Shown here: one piece after another, positions 1 to 10,789 of the stretch
Position numbering within the stretch: position 1 is the stretch's first letter
How the letters are laid out: every line of letters starts with the position of its first letter
NCBI GenBank assembly: GCA_032718475.1
Contig: JAUCBJ010002890.1
Coordinates: 1-52,933, forward strand
Length of the DNA stretch: 52,933 bases
Origin: Nemertoderma westbladi
Lineage: Eukaryota; Xenacoelomorpha; Nemertodermatida; Nemertodermatidae
Direction: 5' to 3'
Translations under genes and position numbers: made by a program
Notes under the pieces: model-generated
What the model was told of the DNA's origin: nothing
Databases searched by the model: none
The model's input: only the letters and a program-made list of their open reading frames with translations

Positions 1-115
1 TCGTGTTAGCCATGAGGGCTCGTCTTAGCTATCATGTGGGCTCGTGTTAGCTATCATGTGGGCTCGTCTTAGCTATCATGAGGACTCGTGATAGCTATCA
101 TGAGGGCTCATGTTG
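1..115. repeat. 22-bp tandem repeat, about 5 units
   Basis: The words TAGCTATCATG and GGCTCGT recur every 22 bases, with small changes such as GTGTTAG against GTCTTAG. The array is cut by the left edge of the window, so its full length is unknown. No coding signal is seen. Confidence 0.85.
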
Positions 116-174
116 GTAACACGTATTTTTTTCATGTCCCCTCCCGGGCTCCGTAAATTCTTGAATAAAAAGCA

Positions 175-393
175 AACAATCAGTGCTGAAATTAAACCAA
201 CGTTTGTACGTATGCAGTCCGTCAAGGGTTTAGAAAAAATCTGATGTTTGTCAATAATGAGTCAGTCTGTCTGTCGGTACCGGTAGTTTCAGACTTTGGA
301 TAAAAACCGAAATAAGTCGGTCAATCATGGAGTAGATGAAATTAAATCAAACTTGGTACGTACGTACTGTCTCGTGCTGTGCGAAGGCCCCAC
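175..393 (+). mobile_element. Partial copy of a dispersed GGGGC-ended DNA element
   Basis: The right end GTGCTGTGCGAAGGCCCC near 375-391 matches the right end of the copy ending near 51530 and, reversed, the left end of the copy at 20083. The body has two diverged internal units. One includes GTTTAGAAAAAATCTG, the other a stretch ending in AAACTTGGTACGTAC. Both words also occur in the 20.1-20.4 kb copy on the opposite strand. The left terminus of the family is not found here, so this copy is truncated. Confidence 0.65.
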
Positions 394-482
394 AAACGTG
401 TTGTATTGTTTTAGGCTATTTACAATAGTTGTGTAGGACTACAATACCGGCACAATAAGTTGACAACTCATGTGTTTGATGG

Positions 483-552
483 GAGCTCCTTGATAGCTTG
501 ACGGCTCGATGACAGCTCCTTGATAGCTTGACGGCTCGATGACAGCTCCTTT
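483..552. repeat. 30-bp unit repeated twice
   Basis: The phrase AGCTCCTTGATAGCTTGACG and the following GCTCGATGAC occur twice in tandem, then a third partial copy starts. The rest of 394-990 shows no gene or other repeat that I can support. Confidence 0.85.
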
Positions 553-989
553 CAATCAATTTCTGCGGCTGAGATTTCGTTTGTAGTGCGTAGGCCTACT
601 GTAGAGTGTAGATCACTTTGTTTAACAGGCAAATACAAAAACGTAATTTGAAAATTTCTAGGAAGGATACAACATAATATAACTGCTCTACAGACGGAAA
701 GAGATTTAATAGAAATAAATCATTGTATTTTCTAATATCCAATGCCATATGTGACTGTGACACATGTGTTAAAAGTACTATTGTATTCAGTCCATTTTAT
801 GATCAAGTTTATGAGGTTTCCTCGCTATACAGTATTGGGCCAACCTATTTTATTTAGCGACAGACTCTACACCAACCGAATCGGCTTTGACCAACCAATA
901 CGTGTATCGGATCCCTGTGACAAGCTAGACCTACTGCAAGACGTATTCCTCGGCGTGGCCGTGGATACTTCGACGGCACTAATGCGGTT

Positions 990-3900
990 TCTTGAAGTTC
1001 CGTGGCTACCGGTACCCATGTACCCGGTATATCCCATGTTATCTGAAGTTCCGTGGCTACACCATGTACATCCCATGTTATCTGAAGTTCCGTGGCTACA
1101 CCATGTATAGGTCGATCATATGTTCTCTGGAGTTCCGTGGCTACACCATGTACATATATCCCATGTTATCTGAAGTTCCGTGGCTACACCATGTATATTG
1201 TAAGCGGATTCAATTCCACTTCATTACCCACCAGAAAAAGGGATAGTGGCATTTTCAGCAATATGTTGGAGATACGAGATTACCAATATCAATCTCGTAT
1301 CACAACCAACATTGGGGGGGGGGGGGGGGGGCAACACAAGCCCCAAAGCCACATAGAAAGGAAGGTGAGAGGTATTAAGTGGCACAATTCAGCCACCGTA
1401 CAAACCACCTCGAAGGGAATACAGCTAGTAGAGGCTAGCAGCAGAGGGGAAACACTCCCAGAGAGTGCCAAGGTGACAAGTAGTATATTAGCCAATAGAG
1501 GGGAGGGAAGGGAAGCACGTGATAGGGAACAGGAAAGCATCCATTGGGTAGAAGGCCAAAGTAGAGTAGGAAGTGAAACAATATTCAGTGTATCAGTTAT
1601 ATATTATCAGATTGTTGGATTGGTATATCAGTTGTGTTATTCACTTTGGTGCAGACCGGTAATAATTATTGACTGTCATCGGCACTATCATACCGGTAAC
1701 CAGTTTATCTGTATTTCTGCTGTTATTCAGTGTGCTATCATCGGACATTTTTCTAACATCAAGAGACAACAGTAACTCTATTGTTTTTCCCCAACGGCCT
1801 CGGCCAAAGCTGTTAGCACCATCCCCAAGCAGAACGGTGACGCGTACTACAATTACCCGGTTGGGATCCCTGATCCCGTCACATATATTATTTGTTCTCT
1901 GAAGTTCCGTGGCTACACCATGTATATCACATATTCTCTGAAGTTACGTGGCTACACCATGTATAGGTCGATCATATGTTCTCTGGAGTTCCGTGGCTAC
2001 ACCATGTACATATATCCCATGTTATCTGAAGTTCCGTGGCTACACCATGTATATCATTTGTTCTCTGAAGTTCCGTGGCTACACCATGTATATCACATGT
2101 TCTCTGGAGTTCCGTGGCTACACCATGTATATCACATATTCTCTGAAGTTACGTGGCTACACCATGTATAGGTCGATCATATGTTCTCTGAAGTTCCGTG
2201 GCTACACCATGTATATCACATGTTCTCTGAAGTTACGTGGCTACACCATGTATATGACATGTTCTCTGAAGTTCCGAGGCTACACCATGTATAGGTCGAT
2301 CATATGTTCTCTGGAGTTCCGTGGCTACACCATGTACATATATCCCATGTTATCTGAAGTTCCGTGGCTACACCATGTATATCATTTGTTCTCTGAAGTT
2401 CCGTGGCTACACCATGTATATCACATATTCTCTGAAGTTACGTGGCTACACCATGTATATCCCATGTTATCTGAAGTTCCGTGGCTACACCCTGTATATC
2501 ACATGTTCTCTGAAGTTCCGTGGCTACACCATGTATAGGTCGATCATATGTTCTCTGAAGTTCCGTGGCTACACCATGTATAGGTCGATCATATGTTCTC
2601 TGAAGTTCCGTGGCTACACCATGTGTATCCGATGTTATCTGAAGTTCCGTGGCTACACCATGTATAGGTCGATCATATGTTCTCTGGAGTTCCGTGGCTA
2701 CACCATGTACATAGATCCCATGTTATCTGAAGTTCCGTGGCTACACCATGTATATCCCATGTTCTCTGAAGTTCCCTGGCTACACCATGTATATCCCATG
2801 TTATCTGAAGTTCCGTGGCTACACCATGTATATCACATGTTCTCTGAAGTTCCGTGGCTACACCATGTATATCCCATGTTATCTGAAGTTCCGTGGCTAC
2901 ACCCTGTATATCACATGTTCTCTGAAGTTACGTGGCTACACCATGTATATCACATGTTCTCTGAAGTTCCGTGGCTACACCATGTATATCACATGTTCTC
3001 TGAAGTTCCGTGGCTACACCATGTATATTACATGTTATCTGAAGTTCCGTGGCTACACCATGTATATCACATGTTCTCTGAAGTTCCGTAGCTACACCAT
3101 GTATATCATAATGTTCTCTGAAGTTCCGTGGCTACACCATGTATATCACATGTTCTCTGCTGAAGTTCCGTGGCTACACCATGTTGTATATCACATGTTC
3201 TCTGAAATTCCGTGGCTACGCCATGTATGTGACATGTTCTCTGAAGTTCCATGGCTACACAATGTATATGACATGTTCTCTGAAGTTCCGTGGCTACACC
3301 ATGTATAACACATATTCTCTGAAGTACCGTGGCTACACCATGTTGTATATCACATGTTCTCTGAAATTCCGTGGCTACACCATGTATAACACATATTCTC
3401 TGAAGTACCGTGGCTACACAATGTAAGTACTGCATATCCCATGTTCTCTGAAGTACCGTGGCTACACCATGTAAGTATATCACATGTTCTCTGAAGTTCC
3501 GTGGCTACACCATGTATATCACATGTTTTCTGAAGTACCGTGGCTACACCATGTATATCCCATGTTCTCTGAAGTACCGTGGCTACACCATGTAAGTATA
3601 TCACATGTTCTCTGAAGTTCCGTGGCTACACCATGTATATCACATGTTTTCTGAAGTACCGTGGCTACACCATGTATATCCCATGTTCTCTGAAGTTCCG
3701 TGGCTACACCATGTACATCCCATGTTCTCTGAAGTACCGTGGCTACACCATGTAAGTATATCACATGTTCTCTGAAGTTCCGTGGCCACACCATGTATAT
3801 CCCATGTTCTCTGAAGTACCGTGGCTACACCATGTAAGTATATCACATGTTCTCTGAAGTTCCGTGGCTACACCATGTAAGTATATCCCATGTTCTCTGA

Positions 3901-5240
3901 AGTTCCGTGGCTACACCATGTATATCACATGTTCTCTGAAGTTCCGTGGCTACACCATGTATAGGTCGATCATATGTTCTCTGGAGTTCCGTGGCTACAC
4001 CATGTATAGGTCGATCATATGTTCTCTGAATTTCCGTGGCTACACCATGTATATCCCATGTTCTCTGAAGTTCCCTGGCTACACCATGTATATCACATGT
4101 TCTCTGAAGTTCCGTGGCTACACCATGTAAGTATATCCCATGTTCTCTGAAGTTCCGTGGCTACACCATGTATATCACATGTTCTCTGAAGTTCCGTGGC
4201 TACACCATGTATAGGTCGATCATATGTTCTCTGAAGTACCGTGGCTACACCATGTAAGTATATTACATGTTCTCTGAAGTTCCGTGGCTACACCATGTAA
4301 GTATATCCCATGTTCTCTGAAGTTCCGTGGCTACACCATGTATATCACATGTTCTCTGAAGTTCCGTGGCTAAACCATGTATAGGTCGATCATATGTTCT
4401 CTGAAGTTCCAAGGCTACACCATGTATATCCCATGTTCTCTGAAGTTCCCTGGCTACACCATGTATATCACATGTTCTCTGAAGTTCCGTGGCTACACCA
4501 TGTATATCCCATGTTCTCTGAAGTACCGTGGGTACACCCTGTATATCACATGTTCTCTGGTGTTCCGTGGCTACACCATGTATATCCCATGTTCTCTGAA
4601 GTTCCGTGGCTACACCATGTATATCCCATGTTCTCTGAAGTACCGTGGCTACACCATGTAAGTATATCACATGTTCTCTGGAGTTCCGTGGCTACACCAT
4701 GTATGTATATCACATGTTCTCTGGAGTTCCGTGGCTACACCATGTATGTATATCACATGTTCTCTGGAGTTCCGTGGCTACACCATGTATATCAATCATA
4801 TGTTCTCTAAAGTTTAGTGGCTACACCATGTACATGTTCTCTGAAGTTCCCTGGCTACACCATGTATATCACATGTTCTCTGAAGTTCCCTGGCTACACC
4901 ATGTATATCACATGTTCTCTGAAGTTCCCTGGCTACACCATGTTTATCACATGTTCTCTGGAGTTCCGTGGCTACACCATGTATGTATATCACATGTTCT
5001 CTGGAGTTCCGTGGCTACACCATGTATATCACATGTTCTCTGAAGTTCCCTGGCTACACCATGTATATCACATGTTTTCTGAAGTTCCCTGGCTACACCA
5101 TGTATATCACATGTTCTCTGGAGTTCCGTGGCTACACCATGTATATCCCATGTTCTCTGAAGTTCCCTGGCTACACCATGTATGTATATCACATGTTCTC
5201 TGAAGTTCCTTGGCTACTCCATGTATATCACATGTTCTCT
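990..5240. repeat. 39-bp minisatellite with a 45-bp variant, about 90 units
   Basis: The core unit contains CTGAAGTTCCGTGGCTACAC followed by CATGTATATCACATGTTCT or close variants. A second linker, ATAGGTCGATCATATGTTCT, lengthens the unit to 45 bases. Others insert AAGTAT or GTAT after CATGT. Because 39 and 45 are multiples of 3, both strands stay open for hundreds of codons, but these frames are pure repeat and not genes. From about 3300 rightwards GAAGTACC variants become common; from about 4660 rightwards GGAGTTCC variants do. The array is interrupted by a solo LTR at 1199-1883. Confidence 0.95.
1199..1883 (+). mobile_element. Solo LTR of the BEL/Pao family that is complete at 32489-41480
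   Basis: This 685-base insertion begins TGTAAGCGG and ends CCCGTCACA. It aligns along its length with the LTRs at 32489 and 40866. It is flanked by TATAT at 1194-1198 and 1884-1888, a 5-bp target duplication. Removing it and one TATAT restores a normal 39-bp minisatellite unit. No internal sequence remains, so LTR-LTR recombination has deleted the body. It is more diverged than the other two LTRs and has an 18-G run at 1314-1331. Confidence 0.9.
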
Positions 5241-5758
5241 CTCTCTCTCGCTTAAACAGTTCCACATCCTAAATACGACCTCCAGTGTCGTTCCGAATTA
5301 TTTTCCTTTATCTCACCGTTTCGTTTATCTCACTGGTAGTCAAAAATATAGATACTGAACTTGATTACTGTATGTTGCCGTTATTCCCGACACCATGGGG
5401 GAAAAACGCCGATGCTGGAGGCGGAACTTTTAGACCACGGAATTCCGGCCAGTCACCGGATATTGGGAGTGGAGAAGGAATACTTTCTTAAATGTAAGAT
5501 CGCGGTTGAGAAAAAGTTGCATTGGTTCGATATAATCTTTAATGTAACTTCCCTACGGTTGAATCTTGATTGAGAATAAGTTGGGCTTCCCCAAACCAAT
5601 ATACACAAAATATTCACAATAATATATGACAATATAAATCCCTACAGTACATTATTTAATTACCCACTGTTCGCTTTAGATTTTAACCTAACTAACGTTC
5701 CCCATTTTCCCTCGGTCCTAGTCTCAGTACCGTAGTGTCGGTGTCGGTCGACCCTGTT
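5241..5758. other. Non-coding interval between minisatellite and BEL/Pao region
   Basis: The 39-bp array decays into a short CT run (5235-5250). What follows is moderately AT-rich with no convincing coding frame, terminal repeat or RNA gene. It could include the missing 3' end of the minus-strand retroelement, but I see no matching LTR. Confidence 0.5.
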
Positions 5759-6144
5759 GCGTGTCCGTCCCACCCTTGCTGAACCCCGGAAGGATCGGTG
5801 CATCAGGAAAGCGGTACGGCTTGGCTAGGGGTCTGTCAAGTCGGTGGACCCGTTTGCGTGTCCGTCCCACCGTTCCCGAACCCCGAAGGGATCGGTCATC
5901 AGGAAAGCGGTACGGCTTGTCTAGGGGTCCGTCGGTTCATTACAGGGACCCAACCACCTAAGCTTTCCGAATCCTTTTCAGGCTCGTAGTCGCTTCGGTA
6001 GCCGAGAAGCTGCTCCGAACAGTCGGTAGGCCAGTAGAGTCTGGTCCTTTGTCTTTCGACCCCATTGCGTGTCCGTCGCACCCTTCCTGAACCCCGAAGG
6101 GATCGGTCATCAGGAAAGCGGTACGGCTTGGCAAGGGGTCTGTC
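5759..6144. repeat. 79-bp repeat, three copies
   Basis: Copies lie near 5759-5837, 5856-5933 and 6067-6144. Each starts GCGTGTCCGTC and contains ATCAGGAAAGCGGTACGGCT. They sit downstream of the accessory genes of the minus-strand retroelement and are interleaved with the CCGAG/CTCGG hairpin motif. They are probably non-coding repeats of that element. Short frames across them are not conserved between copies. Confidence 0.8.
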
Positions 6145-6430
6145 AGCCCGTCGTGAGTCCCAACGGTTGGTGGTTTTCCGTGTCCTTATTCAGGCTCGTA
6201 CTAACGCCGGTCGTGGAACCCACTCCAGGAAGGCAGTCCTTGTCGAAACCTTCCTCCGTTAGTCGGTCGACCCGTTGCAAGTCCCTGGCGTATGTCGGCA
6301 AGCTTTCCGAGTCCTTATTCAGGCTCGTAATAACTGCCGGCAACCAGGGACCGCTAAGGATCTGTCTGTTGGTTCCTGTTGCAAATCCCTGACACAAGCA
6401 GCAGACTTTCCGAGTCCTTATTCAGGCTCG
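5967..6430. repeat. Four copies of a short conserved hairpin (CCGAG ... CTCGG type)
   Basis: The core AGTCCTTATTCAGGCTCGTA or a close variant occurs at 5967-5986, 6178-6198, 6307-6327 and 6410-6430. The best copies can fold as CCGAG/CTCGG-type outer and CCT/AGG inner pairs around a 4-5 base loop. Further copies are at 9327-9346, inside the exonuclease-like gene, and 12378-12398, inside pol. Sharing between the two blocks suggests that 5.7-9.5 kb and the BEL pol region are one element. Confidence 0.7.
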
Positions 6431-6951
6431 TAATAACTACTGTTGGCCAGGGACCGCTAAGGGCAGTCCTTGTCCCTAGGCCTAGTGAGTTACCAAATCC
6501 ACCTCTACAGGCAGCAGGAAGTTGGCTAGGCCTAATAGTATTCAGACAAACCTGAGTACTGCTTAACTTTGCCTCCCACCCCTGGCCCTTAAATATCTGA
6601 CATGAGTCCCGTACCCCGTAAGTCGCCCCAATATTCGCCCGTAAATCGTCCCCAGTCCATTGAATGTGCCCGAATTCCATGTTCCCGCACCCAGTATTGA
6701 TATTGGAATATTCATTTCAAATAAATCCAAAAAATATTCAACTCGCGTTAAGAAAAGTTGAAATACCGCGAACAGTCCCCCCCAATGACCTTTGTGAGGT
6801 CTATCGGTAGATCGAGCTTGCGTAGGTCATTTCCCATATAAAAAACCCAAATTTTAATATTGCATAGTCTTGATTAATTTTTCCTAGAGTTAGTTTATGT
6901 AAATATACAAATAAATGTTCGATATAAATGTCTCTGGAATATCCTGGTCCT
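6431..6951. other. Non-coding interval downstream of the zinc-knuckle gene
   Basis: No conserved frame, repeat or terminal structure is seen here beyond short fragments of the neighbouring repeats. On the minus strand this is the 3' side of the accessory zinc-knuckle gene. Confidence 0.4.
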
Positions 6952-7728
6952 CTATTTCTTACTCTGATACGCCTTTCTCCTCATCCCCCTTCTACTCTCG
7001 TCGATCTCCAGTACTGGTAGGGGAGCATCAACGTCCATCGCGATCATCGCTTCAGCTTGTCTCCTGGCGGCTCTTCCCTTAGATGGTAGCGGGATCATAT
7101 CCGTCCGTCTCTCCAACTCGGTAGTGCGTACCTCTAGGAACCACTTTCCGTCACCGAATTCTTCCTTATAGGAGTATAAACGCCTAAGGATCTCGAAGGG
7201 GCCGAATAATCCAGTGCTTAATAATAGATCCACGTAATGGAATGGTAGCGTCGCTGTCCTATGGAGGCATTCTGGGAACGAGAAGTACCCACACGCCATC
7301 TCTTGCGCGATATTTCGAGCGCTTCTCTGCACTTTGGTCTTTATGTGGTTATTGGCGTAGGTTTCGAACATAACCATATTTCCCATAGCTGTTACATCCT
7401 TCTTAGGACACATTATGTTACAACAGGGGCTTGCGGAATGTCCACGGAAGCCGCATTCTGTGCAGAGGTTGTAAAGGATAGGACAAACCGAAACATCGTG
7501 GCCCGATAGGGACAGTAAAGTATCCCAAGGAGCTGGAGGCACGAATCGGTAACCCGATTTCTCCTTCCGGGTGGACACTGCTCCAAACCGCAGTTTCCGC
7601 ACACCTCCAGTTGCATCTCCCGGCTGAAGAATATCGGAATCGGTACGCTGGCGTAATACTCCAGTCGTCGGTCGCTTTTGGGTATACTCGCCGTGGCCGG
7701 TAGCCCGCGGAAAGCTGGGCTTTGGCAT
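6952..7728 (-). pseudogene. Accessory zinc-knuckle protein of the BEL/Pao element
   Basis: The 258-residue frame contains one canonical CCHC knuckle, C-x2-C-x4-H-x4-C (C89, C92, H97, C102 of the frame). It matches the third knuckle of the protein at 37406-38608: both have CP-x-L-x-N-x-C before it and FRGH inside it. About 35-60 residues on, both share a weak F-E-x2-A, G-[YF]-F and LPF-x-Y pattern. A first knuckle start (CGNCG) is visible near 7600 in another frame, and the EKS-x-YRF alignment resumes in this frame, so a frameshift lies within the first knuckle. The cysteines of the second knuckle are lost. The likely role is nucleic-acid binding. The 107 bases separating it from the exonuclease-like gene suggest one ancestral frame, as in the plus-strand copy. 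The start is uncertain. Confidence 0.7.
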
Positions 7729-7835
7729 AGTATGTTCTCATTTCAATAACCTTCTTTATATCCTGCCGGTCGCATCCCGGGCGCCCGTTTCTGGTGGTGG
7801 ATCCATTCGGTCTGTTCGGCGTACCATCGGGTAAG

Positions 7836-9542
7836 TCACATAGGGTCTTGTGGAACGGAAGGGGCCGTTGCCACAGCTGGTCGGCGAAGAGGTGCCGGGG
7901 CGTTCGCCGGAGGAATTCCGAGGAGATCTACGGGAGTCGGAGCAATGCTGGGACCCTTTGCAACCTGTATCGCTGAGCGGGTCCGTTGGGTGCTGGTACT
8001 CGGGATCTCCGAAGACCAGTCTTCTCCCCCCGGGAACGGATATGGAGACAACCTCTGGCATATGTTGCCGAAGTCATTCAGCGCGAAGGTGGTTACTAGC
8101 TCCCTAGCAGGACTACCGGAGCCAAGTGGGGTGGATACGCCTGCTTCCGTCGCAGGTTCGGCCGAGGCGAGCCGTTTGGCAGCTGGTTCGTACGCGACTT
8201 CCGGATCGAGTTGTCGCTTTGGGGTGGACAGTAGAACACCTTCCTGTAGCCATAATTCCTCCCCATCCGAAGATATCAGTGGTTCCTCTGCACCGAGGAG
8301 ATCAGCAATCGTAGGGATGTCGAACAGTCCATTCTCGTCCCAGGATGTGATGACGTGGAGCGTTTTCGTCTTTCCCGGTGGAATATTCTCTACCGCTTTG
8401 AACGCGTGGTCGATAACTTCGTTCCACTCATAGTCGATAAAGGATCTAGGAACCGCATTAATGAGATTATCGAGAGTCTTACAGATGAACTTGGCAACTG
8501 TGTATGATTCCATTACGACGTATATATAGTTCCGTCGATCCGGATTCTCCCACTTGTGGTGGATCATCCACTTTCTTTCTACGTCCTTCCAATGACTCTC
8601 TCGCTCACTCTTTATCTCTAATTCCGGGTACCCACCATATATCTTATTATAATCCTGGAATTTCTGAGGTTTAAAGTCTATACCGCCGTTTAGCACCGCG
8701 AGGTAGCCGATACCGGATTTCGTCGGTCTCACCTCCCGGAATCCGCGCATGAATTCTGTGGATCGCAACCATGCTAACAGTGTTTGGGTGTCGACGCAAT
8801 GACTAATGGCGTTGAGATCTTCTCGAAAGTTTCTTCCGAAAGGAGCGTTATTGTAGTTGTTTCGGAGGTCCGCCTTTATATCCGACCCAATTTTAATGAC
8901 ATCGAAATCGAATAGGATCTGTTGGATCTCCGGTGGTAATAGCCAGACCGCTCCGGCTGTCCGCACCTCCTGTTTGGGTGTCGGGAATATTCGACATATC
9001 AACACCAGACCATCTAGGGTTCCGAGGATGATGACCAATGATCGACCGTATTCCTTCGTCCCATACTTCTCCTGGTAGTCGTCGCGATTCTGGATAACTG
9101 ATATACGTTCCTCTCTCAGCGTCGCTGTACACTCCGCTAGGTTTCCCCAGTGGGTGAGGTACATACTCTTGTCATCGACGAAACTTTGGCATCGCGCCAA
9201 CGTAATCGCTTTCGAGGTGGGTGTTGCGTTTCCCTCGTTGTCGTATATCAAGCATCGGGATTTGTAGACGCTTTGCCGGAACGTATCCCAGAACGACAAC
9301 TCCGCTCCTCCGGTTGCCTTTGTGTTCCGAGTTCTTTTCAGGCTCGTACTAACATCGGTCAACTGGAGCTCTCATAGATTACGGGAATCCGGTCCCTCTC
9401 GCCCGGAGAATTTAATGATTCGCATATTCTCGGTTATCAGGGCGTTCCATTCTATATCAAATTTAGGAGATCCAGGCTGTGGATATTCCAGTAAATCTAG
9501 TGTATTACGTAGTTCGCCGAGAATTTGGCGATTTGGGTCCAT
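7836..9542 (-). pseudogene. Accessory DEDD-type 3'-5' exonuclease-like protein of the BEL/Pao element
   Basis: An ATG at 9542 opens a 56-codon frame ending in TGA (9374-9372), and the same frame then runs 508 codons to 7836. Numbering from 9362, residues 38-45 (LIYDNEGN) resemble exonuclease motif I (D-x-E-G). Residues 142-165 (LPPEIQ then DVIKIGSDIKADL) resemble the motif II region of WRN/EXD/RNase D domains. CVDTQTLLAWL near 189 fits the 'iDt..La' step, and YVVMESY at 281-287 fits motif III (Y-x3-D), with E in place of D. This order and spacing support an RNase D/EXD1-like fold; activity is doubtful. The last 120 residues are Pro/Ser/Ala-rich and probably disordered. The domain call is by eye and not confirmed by a profile search. 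The gene lies downstream of integrase, where BEL/Pao elements normally have an LTR or env. Confidence 0.6.
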
Positions 9543-10092
9543 ATTTTCAATTATGTCCGTTGCAAATTTAAGTAAGTTAATTATAAATCCAGAAAGTCTG
9601 ATTCTATAGTGACTGCAGAATAATTCAGTTTATTTGTAATTCAGTTTATTAATTATTATTGCTATATAGGCATCTACCATCTTATTGCTACTACATTCAG
9701 TATTTACAGTTACTATAGCTATACAATTATATCCAACCAGTTTTGACTTTTTATGTCCTCTTCTTTTTCCAATTATTTTCCTTTCTACATTTTATACATT
9801 TTTTTGTCTTTTTTTTATTTCTCATTTATTACTCATTTCACATTTCATTATTTCTTTCCACATTTCATCATTTATTTCCACATTACATCATTTATTTCAC
9901 ATTTATTACACATTTCATTTATTTCCACATTTCATCATTGGGGTTATATCCCCCCGGCTATCATCATTTGTTATAAGCACAGCACCAGGGTGCGCATCAT
10001 TACATTTTCTTTCAGTTTATAGTAAGGTTGTCTGTTTCTTTTCATCATTTCCAACTACATTCAACCATCTTCTTTGGGAAATTTTCGTTGTT
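9543..10092. other. AT-rich and T/C-rich low-complexity interval
   Basis: 9740-9950 is a T-rich stretch built from TTTCACATTTCAT-like words, so it reads as spurious Phe/Ser/Ile-rich frames. The upstream part of the minus-strand exonuclease-like gene, including any leader, lies at 9543-9620. No gene is supported. Confidence 0.6.
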
Positions 10093-10520
10093 GAAGGGGT
10101 GTTACGTGGCAATCTGGGATCTACAGCTGGGCTAGTTACACCGCCTATGCCCCAAACTGCACACGTAACGGACAATGAAGACGCTAGGAGTGAAGTCACG
10201 TGGAATGCACCAGGGACCCACCAGAATAACACTCCCAACAACATAAAGCTCAGCCGACGAAGTCATGTGGGATGGGGTTACGTAACATTCTGGGATCTAC
10301 AGCTGGACTAGTTACACCGCCTACGCCCCAAAATCCACGCAACGGTCCCACCAGAATAAAACGACTGAGAAACATAAAACCTCTATCGGCGAAGTCATAT
10401 GGATGCACCATGGACCCACCAGAATAACGGGATAGAGGGGGTGTTGCATGGCAATCCGGGATCTACAGCTGGACTAGTTACACCGCCTACGCCCCGAACT
10501 GCGCACGCAACGGACAACAC
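10093..10520. repeat. About 170-bp tandem repeat, three copies
   Basis: GGGATCTACAGCTG followed by ACTAGTTACACCGCCTA recurs near 10118, 10293 and 10458. GACCCACCAGAATAA flanks the units. Copies differ by indels. The block lies between integrase and the accessory genes of the minus-strand element, so it may be an internal untranslated part of it. Short frames here are not conserved. Confidence 0.75.
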
Positions 10521-10789
10521 AATACAACACAATGGATACAATGAATTCCACTTCAAATCTTTTCCATTTCCAATAATCCAATATAGTTGGTCCTGATGAC
10601 CAAAATCAGGGTGAACAATACATAAACTACCCTGTGTCAGTCGAAACATCTGCAGGGTGATGCTGGACTCCACATAACACATGAGGAAACACAAATACCA
10701 TTGCGTGGTTACAGATGGTTTAAGGGGGGTCCATTATTCATTGTCGATAAAGAACATTTTAAAGAGTTTGTCAACAGGATGGGAAGGGT

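Noticed and set aside
990-5240. CRISPR array
   Set aside because: The units are directly adjacent near-identical repeats without unique spacers, in a eukaryotic context.
7261-8433. Plus-strand frames of 60-162 codons in 7.2-8.5 kb
   Set aside because: They are antisense shadows of the exonuclease-like and zinc-knuckle genes.
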